Shown piece after piece: positions 1-4,419 of a DNA stretch of 9,606 nucleotides. Origin of the DNA: Betaproteobacteria bacterium (GTDB lineage: Bacteria > Pseudomonadota > Gammaproteobacteria > Burkholderiales > SG8-39); NCBI GenBank assembly GCA_004298295.1, contig SCUH01000099.1:1-9606 (forward strand), read 5' to 3'. The notes under the pieces are model-generated. The model was not told the origin of the DNA. It worked only from the letters and a program-made list of their open reading frames with translations, and ran no database searches. Each line of letters starts with the position of its first letter. The first letter of the stretch is position 1. The position numbers and the translations under genes were made by a program.

Positions 1-888
1 CTGCCCGGCGTCGTGCCGGGCCTGCACCTGGCAGCGCGCCATCTGACGGCGGCCGGCGATCACGCATTGCTGCCGAGGCCGCTTTACCATCACTTCAAGC
101 GCGCACTGGAGCTGGCGCGCCGGGCGCACACGGAGGTGCCGCTCGTGCTGCAGGGAGGGCGCTGGGTGTTCGACGAAGAGCGGCTTGCGGCGAGCGTGCG
201 GCCGGAATCCCGCCTGCTCTACCTCTGCAATCCGCAGAATCCCGGCGGCACGGTCTTCATGCGCACCGAGTTGCAGCGCCTGGGCGAAATCGCGCTGCGC
301 CACGATTTGTGGATCTGCTCGGACGAGATTCATTCCGAGATCCTGCTCGACACCGACAAGCCGCATGTGCCGATCGCGAGTCTCGCCCCCGAAATCTCGA
401 GCCGCTGCGTGACGCTCAATTCGCCCAACAAGGCGTTCAATTTCCCCGGCGCCGGCTGCGCCTGGGCGATTATCGAAGACGAACGCCTGCGCGCGGCGTT
501 TGCCGCGGACCATCACGCCACGATCCACGACCCTTCGGTGTTCGGCTTCATCGGCGCCTTGGCGGCGTACCGGGAAGGCGATGCCTGGCTCGCCGCTCAG
601 CTCGCTTACCTGCGCCAGCGCCGCGACCAGCTGGAGCAGGCGATCGATGCCCTGCGCGGGCTGGCCATGGCGCACGTCGAGGCGACGTATCTCGCCTGGA
701 TCGACTGCGCGGGGCTCGACTTACCCGACGCGCACGCCCTGTTCCTGCAGCACGGCGTGGCACTGTCGCCCGGCGCGCAGTTCGGCGACGCGCGCTTCGT
801 GCGCCTCAATTTCGGTACTCAGCGCGCGCGCCTGGCGCTGGCGCTGGAACGGATCGCCTCGGCGGTTTCGAGCACGCGTTCCAGGTGA
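1..888 (+). CDS. MalY/PatB-family PLP-dependent C-S lyase (aminotransferase class I/II fold), 5' partial
   Basis: Probable pyridoxal-phosphate enzyme of the MalY/PatB group, cytosolic, which typically cleaves cystathionine or cysteine-type C-S bonds. The frame is open from base 1 (LPGVVPGLHLAA), so the true start lies upstream; the GTG at 13 is internal. About 295 residues remain of a family usually near 390, so roughly 95 N-terminal residues are missing. Counting from the codon at 13: NPQNPGG at 73-79, the cofactor-binding Asp in SDEIH at 104, and the Schiff-base Lys in NSPNKAFNFPG at 140 (codon 430-432). SDEIH followed by a xSPNKxFN lysine block is typical of MalY/PatB rather than of ordinary aspartate aminotransferases. 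The stop is TGA 886-888. Its last 70 bases overlap the end of the opposite-strand ChaC-like gene. A true aminotransferase is the alternative; the exact substrate is not determinable here. Confidence 0.88.
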   Translation: MPGVVPGLHLAARHLTAAGDHALLPRPLYHHFKRALELARRAHTEVPLVLQGGRWVFDEERLAASVRPESRLLYLCNPQNPGGTVFMRTELQRLGEIALRHDLWICSDEIHSEILLDTDKPHVPIASLAPEISSRCVTLNSPNKAFNFPGAGCAWAIIEDERLRAAFAADHHATIHDPSVFGFIGALAAYREGDAWLAAQLAYLRQRRDQLEQAIDALRGLAMAHVEATYLAWIDCAGLDLPDAHALFLQHGVALSPGAQFGDARFVRLNFGTQRARLALALERIASAVSSTRSR

Positions 889-1403
889 GGATCGGTGACG
901 CCGAGCGCGTACATGTGCTCGAGCGTGTTGCGGATGTAGTCGGTGCAGCGGCCGCGCTGGCCGATGCCCTGGGCCACCAGCCGCGCGCGGCTGTGCAGAT
1001 CCAGTTCACGCGCGAACTGGGGGTGGTGCTGATCGGCGACGAACGCGAGCGCGCGCACCCGCACGCCGTGCGCGATGCGCACCGGGACCAATTTCGCCTC
1101 GTACACCCGGCGCTGCATCTCGCGCTGCCAGAGCGCAGCCAGCACGCGGCGCACGCGCGCTGCGGGAATGCGGAACGCCATGCCCCAGCACGAGCCGCCC
1201 CGGCACAGCCCCATGACCAGCCCGGGGCGCCGTTGCGTGCCGCGGTATCGCGTCGACAGGATGCAGAGCGCGCGGTGATAGCCGCGGAGGAAGGCAACGC
1301 TTTTCTCGGCACAGCGAAAACCCGGCGACCACATGAGCGAGCCGTAACCGAATACCCAGAAATCTCCGCGCGGCAACTGTTCCGCAATCTGCGCCATGTC
1401 CAT
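819..1403 (-). CDS. ChaC-like gamma-glutamylcyclotransferase
   Basis: Probable cytosolic gamma-glutamylcyclotransferase of the ChaC group. Characterised members release 5-oxoproline from the gamma-glutamyl part of glutathione. With the chosen start (194 residues) the N-terminus reads FWVFGYGSLMW, with the substrate-binding YGSL motif at residues 20-23. PGLVMGL follows at 60-66, and LWQREMQRR at 91-99 holds the likely catalytic Glu95, equivalent to the REK glutamate of ChaC proteins. The start is uncertain. ATG at 1403 (MDMAQ) is taken because a TATAAT box lies just upstream, so a start at 1415 would sit inside the promoter; ATG at 1397 and the upstream TTG at 1475 are alternatives. No Shine-Dalgarno is seen, which fits a nearly leaderless message. 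It is divergent from the ThDP enzyme genes and convergent, with overlap, to the C-S lyase gene; both flanking enzymes touch sulfur or thiol metabolism only loosely. Confidence 0.88.
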   Translation of the reverse strand: MDMAQIAEQLPRGDFWVFGYGSLMWSPGFRCAEKSVAFLRGYHRALCILSTRYRGTQRRPGLVMGLCRGGSCWGMAFRIPAARVRRVLAALWQREMQRRVYEAKLVPVRIAHGVRVRALAFVADQHHPQFARELDLHSRARLVAQGIGQRGRCTDYIRNTLEHMYALGVTDPHLERVLETAEAIRSSASARRAR

Positions 1404-1413
1404 CGCGGACGGC

Positions 1414-1419
1414 ATTATA
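1414..1419 (-). promoter_or_regulatory. Candidate -10 box (TATAAT) for the ChaC-like gene
   Basis: The reverse strand reads GATTCTATAATGCC, a perfect sigma70 -10 hexamer. A transcription start 6-8 bases downstream (about 1406) would fall 3-4 bases before the ATG at 1403. No convincing -35 hexamer is visible 16-18 bases upstream. Confidence 0.5.
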
Positions 1420-1423
1420 GAAT
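1418..1423 (+). promoter_or_regulatory. Candidate -10 box (TAGAAT) for the ThDP decarboxylase pair
   Basis: The plus strand reads GGCATTATAGAATCGCC. TAGAAT (or the overlapping TATAGA) would give a start near 1430 and a leader of about 36 bases that contains the GGAGG at 1449-1453. It shares bases with the reverse-strand TATAAT box. No clear -35 is seen. Confidence 0.45.
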
Positions 1424-1448
1424 CGCCGCCGGAGATCGAATCCCGCAC

Positions 1449-1453
1449 GGAGG
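1449..1453 (+). promoter_or_regulatory. Shine-Dalgarno GGAGG that decides the ThDP alpha start
   Basis: GGAGG directly abuts the ATG at 1454, too close for initiation there. It lies 12 bases before the in-frame ATG at 1466, long but workable, so 1466 is preferred. Confidence 0.55.
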
Positions 1454-1465
1454 ATGATTCTTGGC

Positions 1466-1996
1466 ATGAACGCAATCGACTGGCCGCAGCGGGTTCATCG
1501 CGCGCTCAAGGATGCGGGGGTACGCCTGGTCGCCTACGTGCCCGACGCCGGGCACAAGCGGCTGATCGAGCTCTGCCACGCGGACGCCGCGATGCGCGCA
1601 GTGGCGCTGGCGACGGAGGAGGAGGGGATCGGCCTGGCCGCGGGCGCCTGGCTGGGCGGCGCGCGCAGCGCCTTGCTGATGCAATCGAGCGGCGTGGGCA
1701 ATTGCATCAATGTACTCGGCATGGTGCGCGAATGCCGTTTTCCGCTGGTGATGCTCGTCACCATGCGCGGCGAATTCGGGGAATTCAATCCCTGGCAGGT
1801 GCCGATGGGGCAGGCGACGCCCGCGGTGCTGGAGGCGATGGGCGTGGTGGTGCAGAAGGTGGCGGCGGCGCACGAGGTAGCGCCGGCGCTGGCGGCCGCG
1901 GCGCGGCTCGCATTCGACAGCTATACGGCGGTGGCCATTCTCGTCTCGCAACGCGTCATCGGCATCAAGAGTTTCCACGAACAGGCCGCGCAATGA
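1466..1996 (+). CDS. ThDP-dependent 2-oxoacid decarboxylase, PYR-domain (alpha) subunit, ComD-like
   Basis: Predicted cytosolic alpha subunit of a thiamine-diphosphate 2-oxoacid decarboxylase, carrying only the pyrimidine-binding domain (176 residues). TEEEGIGLAAG at 50-60 supplies the Glu (position 51) that activates the cofactor; it aligns with the NEGEAIALAAG pattern of phosphonopyruvate decarboxylases. SSGVGNCIN at 74-82 and TMRGEFGE at 99-106 also match that family and sulfopyruvate decarboxylase ComD. The size fits split ComD-type subunits rather than one-chain enzymes of about 380 residues or more. The ATG at 1466 was chosen over 1454 because of the GGAGG position. The stop overlaps the next start in ATGA (1993-1996), implying translational coupling and a 1:1 complex with the downstream PP subunit. 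The substrate is unknown: sulfopyruvate, phosphonopyruvate or another 2-oxoacid; no neighbouring gene settles it. Confidence 0.85.
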   Translation: MNAIDWPQRVHRALKDAGVRLVAYVPDAGHKRLIELCHADAAMRAVALATEEEGIGLAAGAWLGGARSALLMQSSGVGNCINVLGMVRECRFPLVMLVTMRGEFGEFNPWQVPMGQATPAVLEAMGVVVQKVAAAHEVAPALAAAARLAFDSYTAVAILVSQRVIGIKSFHEQAAQ

Positions 1997-2583
1997 AGGC
2001 GACGCTGCACCGGCGCGAAGTCGTTCGCACGCTGCTGGCCGAGCGCGGTGAGCTGCTGGTCGTCTCCGGGCTCGGTTCGACCTCGTGGGATTGCACTGCC
2101 GCGGGCGACTCGCCGCTCACGTTTCCGCTCTGGGGTGCGATGGGCGTCGCCGCCATGACCGGCCTCGGGCTGGCACTGGCGCAGCCCAAGCGTCGCGTGC
2201 TGGTGATCACGGGGGACGGCGAGATGCTGATGGGATTGACGTCGCTGGCCACCATCGGCGTGCAACGGCCGCGCAATCTGGCGCTCGCCGTCATCGACAA
2301 CGAGCGCTATGGCGAAACGGGCATGCAGGCCACGCATACTGCGCACGGCGTGGATATCGCGGCGGTTGCGCGCGGCTGCGGGTTCGAGGCCGCGCAGGTC
2401 GTCTGGCGGGAATCCGGCCTGATGGCGGCCTGCCGCCGGCTGCGGGCTGGCGCCGGACCGGTCCTTGCCCAGATCAAGGTGGTCCCGGAAAAGCTGCCAC
2501 TGGCCCTCCCGCCCCGGGAAGGGGCCCTGCTCAAGGCGAGATTCCGGCGCGCGGTGCTAGGAGTGGCGGCAGACGCTGCCTGA
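1993..2583 (+). CDS. ThDP-dependent 2-oxoacid decarboxylase, PP-domain (beta) subunit, ComE-like
   Basis: Predicted partner of the preceding gene, holding the pyrophosphate-binding domain of the same ThDP enzyme (196 residues). The ThDP/Mg motif is clear: GDGEMLMG starts at residue 74 and ends with the DN of IDNERYGETG at 102-103, the usual GDG-x26-DN spacing. FPLWGAMGVAAMTGLGLALA at 44-63 is the conserved glycine-rich stretch before it. The frame is open upstream to 1396, but the start is placed at ATG 1993, inside the ATGA overlap with the alpha subunit stop; residues before that lie antiparallel to no domain and only shadow the alpha gene. The same split arrangement is known for sulfopyruvate decarboxylase ComDE. 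After the stop at 2583 there is no clear terminator before the next leader. Reaction type is likely decarboxylation of a 2-oxoacid to an aldehyde; the substrate is open. Confidence 0.86.
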   Translation: MKATLHRREVVRTLLAERGELLVVSGLGSTSWDCTAAGDSPLTFPLWGAMGVAAMTGLGLALAQPKRRVLVITGDGEMLMGLTSLATIGVQRPRNLALAVIDNERYGETGMQATHTAHGVDIAAVARGCGFEAAQVVWRESGLMAACRRLRAGAGPVLAQIKVVPEKLPLALPPREGALLKARFRRAVLGVAADAA

Positions 2584-2605
2584 GCGGGTCCAGCCCCGGC
2601 GGGTC

Positions 2606-2654
2606 AACCGGATTCGGACGGTCGCGTTATTCACTCCGGTTCCCTTTTGAACCG
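2606..2654 (+). other. Two mutually exclusive hairpins in the leader of the small exported protein gene
   Basis: TCCGGTT at 2635-2641 can pair with AACCGGA at 2606-2612 (7 bp, 22-base loop). The overlapping CGGTTC at 2637-2642 can instead pair with GAACCG at 2649-2654 (6 bp, loop CCTTTT). Both arms are perfect by eye, but whether this segment is transcribed is unknown. Confidence 0.3.
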
Positions 2655-2663
2655 CACCCCTCT

Positions 2664-2668
2664 GGAGG
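2664..2668 (+). promoter_or_regulatory. Strong Shine-Dalgarno GGAGG
   Basis: GGAGG lies 7 bases before ATG 2676 and 10 before ATG 2679. It fixes the start of the small exported protein well downstream of the long open frame that begins at 2085. Confidence 0.8.
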
Positions 2669-2675
2669 ATTTGTG

Positions 2676-2963
2676 ATGATGATCAAGAAACTGCTCGCAA
2701 CCCTGGTCGCTTCGGCGTTTGCCGCGTCGGTCTTCGCCCAGGCGCAACCCGCGACCAAGGCAACACCTGCAACCCCGGCAGCTCCGGCGACCCCGGCTGC
2801 TGCTGCGCCGGCTACCAAGGCGACCCCGGCGACGCCCGCTGTGAAGGCGGAACCTGCCAAGCCGGCCCAAGCGGCTGACGCGGGCGACAAGACCAAGACC
2901 AAGGCCAAGGCCAAGGGCAAGACCAAGCCCAAGAAGAAGTCGAAGGACGAAAAGAAGTCCTGA
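2676..2963 (+). CDS. Small exported Ala/Pro/Thr-repeat protein with lysine-rich tail
   Basis: No named family is assigned. The 95-residue product begins with a textbook Sec signal peptide (MMIKKLL, a hydrophobic stretch, then a likely cut after ASVFA at residue 21), so the mature chain should be periplasmic or secreted. Residues 25-60 are low-complexity Ala/Pro/Thr with PATKATPATPA present twice (25-35 and 45-55). Residues 71-95 hold 13 lysines in 25 residues, all encoded AAG, with T/A/G/P spacers. There is no cysteine and no enzymatic motif; the chain is probably disordered and strongly basic. In composition it resembles the acid-shock protein Asr and other small basic periplasmic proteins, but that is analogy only. 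The start rests on GGAGG 7 bases upstream; GTG at 2673 is the alternative. A strong terminator follows within 15 bases, so the gene may be monocistronic and well expressed. Confidence 0.82.
   Translation: MMIKKLLATLVASAFAASVFAQAQPATKATPATPAAPATPAAAAPATKATPATPAVKAEPAKPAQAADAGDKTKTKAKAKGKTKPKKKSKDEKKS
2748..2840 (+). repeat. Duplicated 11-residue peptide repeat within the small exported protein
   Basis: The peptide PATKATPATPA is encoded at 2748-2780 and again at 2808-2840. The peptide is identical in both copies, but 9 of the 11 codons differ synonymously; only the codons for ACC (Thr) and AAG (Lys) are shared. Confidence 0.75.
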
Positions 2964-2977
2964 GCCAGGCATCACCG

Positions 2978-3008
2978 TGAAAAACCCGGCCTAGTGCCGG
3001 GTTTTTCA
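2978..3008 (+). terminator. Intrinsic (rho-independent) terminator
   Basis: TGAAAAACCCGGC (2978-2990) pairs perfectly with GCCGGGTTTTTCA (2996-3008) around the five-base loop CTAGT. The GC core is six pairs and is followed by TTTTT. It begins 15 bases after the stop of the small exported protein. The A-run on the 5' arm means it could also work for transcription from the right. Confidence 0.92.
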
Positions 3009-3057
3009 TTTCTGGAATGCGGGTGGCCGCACGGCTGTTCTCGCGTGAGCACGCTGT

Positions 3058-3078
3058 GTAAGATGAGTTCTCATTTAC
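3058..3078. promoter_or_regulatory. AT-rich imperfect palindrome, possible operator
   Basis: Left arm GTAA-g-ATGAG and right arm CTCATTTAC are complementary over 9 bp apart from one extra G, around a TT centre. It is an AT-rich island in GC-rich DNA, just upstream of the thioredoxin remnant. A TAAGAT at 3059-3064 inside it could be a -10 box. No regulator can be named with confidence. Confidence 0.35.
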
Positions 3079-3085
3079 GCCCCGC

Positions 3086-3313
3086 ATGCTGATCCTCGAA
3101 CGCCTGATCTGCCGCAGTACCCGCTCGCTGGCGGTGACGATCGGTTTTGCGCTGGCCGGGGTCACGGCGGCAGCAAAGGCCTGGAAAGCGCGCGTGCTGC
3201 CCGCCAGTTTCCTGGTTGACGCCGACGGTAGAATTCGCCATTCGCACGTCGGGGAAATCGATTGGTCGCAGGAAAACGCGCGGCGCGCGGTCGCCGCTTT
3301 GCTGCCGCGCTGA
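3086..3313 (+). pseudogene. C-terminal remnant of a TlpA/ResA-like thioredoxin-fold protein, CxxC part missing
   Basis: An open frame of 75 codons from ATG 3086. Residues about 30-75 match the end of TlpA/ResA-type redoxins: AKAWKARVLPASFLVDADGR, with the cis-Pro segment (VLPASF) and the closing strand and helix, then HVGEIDW and a final AVAALLPR helix. Residues 1-29 could be a decayed piece of the preceding strand. The family is normally about 150-180 residues and exported, with a catalytic WCxxC near the start of the fold; no WCxxC and no signal peptide are seen here, and none is found in another frame between the terminator and 3086. The frame ends inside the next gene (3262-3313 overlap). 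It is best read as a truncated gene, possibly kept because its DNA carries the next gene's promoter and start. Expression as a small protein cannot be excluded. Confidence 0.6.
3229..3234 (+). promoter_or_regulatory. Candidate -10 box (TAGAAT) for the methyltransferase gene
   Basis: GACGGTAGAATTCGCC inside the thioredoxin remnant. A start near 3241 would give a leader of about 21 bases carrying GGGGA (3251-3255), six bases before the TTG start at 3262. No good -35 is seen at 17 bases. Confidence 0.4.
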
Positions 3314-4083
3314 TCCTGGCGGCAATCGCAGCGGGCGCACGCGCCCAGGACACCGAACTTCGGCCGCCGTTCGTCAGCACACCGCAAGAGGTCGTGGAGC
3401 GGATGCTGGCGCTCGCCGGCACGCGCGCCGACGATTTCGTCATGGATCTCGGCTCGGGCGACGGCCGCATCGTGATCGCCGCGGCGCGCCAGTTCGGCGC
3501 GCGCGGGCTCGGCGTCGACATCGACCCGAAGCTGGTTGCGCTCTCGCGCGAGAACGCGCGCCGCGCGGGCGTCGAAGCGCTCGCCCGGTTCGAAGAGCGC
3601 GACGTGCTCGCGACCGATCTTTCGCCGGCCACCGTGGTGACGATCTACCTGCTGCCCTGGCTGGTCGACCGGCTGCAACCAAAACTGATGCACGAACTGA
3701 ATCCGGGTGCGCGCATCGTGGCGCACGCCTTCGCCATGAAGGGCTGGAAGCCGGATCGCAGCGAGCACCTGCGCGTGCTGCAACCCGAGCGCGGCCAGAG
3801 CGGCGAGAGCAGCCTGTTCCTGTGGACCGTGCCGGCCGAGGCGCGCGGTGACTGGCGCGCCGGCGACTGGCAGCTGCGCGTGCATCAGAATTTCCAGGAG
3901 ATCGAAGTCGAGGTGGCCGCGGGCGGCACGCTCCTGGCGGTCCGAGAGGCCAAGCTGGAGGGCCGCGCGATCGGCTTTTCGGGGCCGGAATTCACGTTTC
4001 GCGGTCGCGTCGAGGGCAGCGCGATCCGGGGCGAGCTCACACGCGGGGGCAGATCCGAGGCGATCACCTTCCGGAGGGACTGA
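3262..4083 (+). CDS. Class I SAM-dependent methyltransferase with apparent N-terminal signal peptide
   Basis: Rossmann-fold methyltransferase, 273 residues. Motif I is VMDLGSGDGRIVIAAA (D62, G64, G66, G68), followed by GVDIDP with the ribose-contacting acid at 86 and by VVTIYLLPWL near 125-134. The domain ends about residue 165; residues 195-273 are strand-rich (WQLRVHQNFQEIEVEVAAGG and after) and resemble no domain I can name. The N-terminus (RGRRFAAALILAAIAAGARAQ) looks like a Sec or Tat signal peptide with cleavage after ARA at 28, odd for a SAM-dependent enzyme because SAM is cytosolic. The start is TTG 3262, the only usual start codon after the in-frame stop at 3229-3231, with GGGGA six bases upstream. 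If initiation lay further in, the signal would be lost. The gene overlaps the thioredoxin remnant by 52 bases and is followed one base later by the MIP18-like gene, so the two are probably co-transcribed. The methyl acceptor is unknown. Confidence 0.82.
   Translation: MVAGKRAARGRRFAAALILAAIAAGARAQDTELRPPFVSTPQEVVERMLALAGTRADDFVMDLGSGDGRIVIAAARQFGARGLGVDIDPKLVALSRENARRAGVEALARFEERDVLATDLSPATVVTIYLLPWLVDRLQPKLMHELNPGARIVAHAFAMKGWKPDRSEHLRVLQPERGQSGESSLFLWTVPAEARGDWRAGDWQLRVHQNFQEIEVEVAAGGTLLAVREAKLEGRAIGFSGPEFTFRGRVEGSAIRGELTRGGRSEAITFRRD
4073..4078 (+). promoter_or_regulatory. Shine-Dalgarno GGAGGG
   Basis: GGAGGG within the last codons of the methyltransferase, six bases before ATG 4085. It fixes the start of the MIP18-like gene. 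Confidence 0.75.
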
Positions 4084-4084
4084 G

Positions 4085-4396
4085 ATGAATGCGGATACCC
4101 CTGACGAATCGGCCGTATGGGAAGCGCTGCGCACGGTCGTCGATCCGGAGGTCGGTGAAAACGTCGTCGAGCTCGGCCTGGTTTATCGCGTGCTGTGCGC
4201 GCCGGGGCGCATCGAGGTGGACCTCACCATGACCTCGCCGGCCTGCCCGATGGCGGGATCGATCGCGGAGGATGCGGAGCACGCGGTGCGCGCGGCCTGC
4301 AGCGAAACGCAAGAGGTGTGCGTCGCGGTCGTCTACGAGCCGCCATGGACACCCGAGCGCATGAGCGAGATGGCCCGCAAGCGCTTCGGCTGGTAG
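4085..4396 (+). CDS. MIP18/DUF59 family protein (SufT/PaaD-like iron-sulfur assembly factor)
   Basis: A complete 103-residue DUF59 protein. The hallmark VVDPEVGENVVELGLVYRV spans 18-36, and TSPACPMAGSI at 50-60 carries the conserved cysteine (Cys54) of the family. The end, WTPERMSEMARKRFGW, is typical of short bacterial members. Such proteins (SufT, PaaD, eukaryotic CIAO2/MIP18) assist maturation of iron-sulfur proteins in the cytosol. The start follows GGAGGG by six bases and lies one base after the methyltransferase stop, so translation is likely coupled. No suf, isc or phenylacetate genes are present, so it stands apart from its usual partners. It faces the GlcD-like gene with only 23 bases between stops and no visible hairpin terminator. 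General function is well supported; the client protein is unknown. Confidence 0.88.
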   Translation: MNADTPDESAVWEALRTVVDPEVGENVVELGLVYRVLCAPGRIEVDLTMTSPACPMAGSIAEDAEHAVRAACSETQEVCVAVVYEPPWTPERMSEMARKRFGW

Positions 4397-4419
4397 TCCC
4401 GGGGGGTTCGCGCGGCGCC

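Noticed and set aside
309..1457. 382-codon plus-strand frame spanning the C-S lyase end and the ChaC-like gene
   Set aside because: It is out of frame with the lyase and antisense to the ChaC-like gene; both of those have clear family motifs and this does not.
2085..2675. N-terminal extension of the small exported protein frame
   Set aside because: The frame overlaps the ThDP beta subunit out of frame; the GGAGG at 2664 and the signal peptide from 2676 show where translation begins.
2812..4134. 440-codon minus-strand frame across the remnant and methyltransferase
   Set aside because: It runs antisense through the repeat protein, a strong terminator and a complete methyltransferase; no family motif and no ribosome site.
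4397..4419. Search for a terminator between the convergent MIP18-like and GlcD-like genes
   Set aside because: Only 23 bases of GC-rich sequence with no hairpin plus T-run on either strand.
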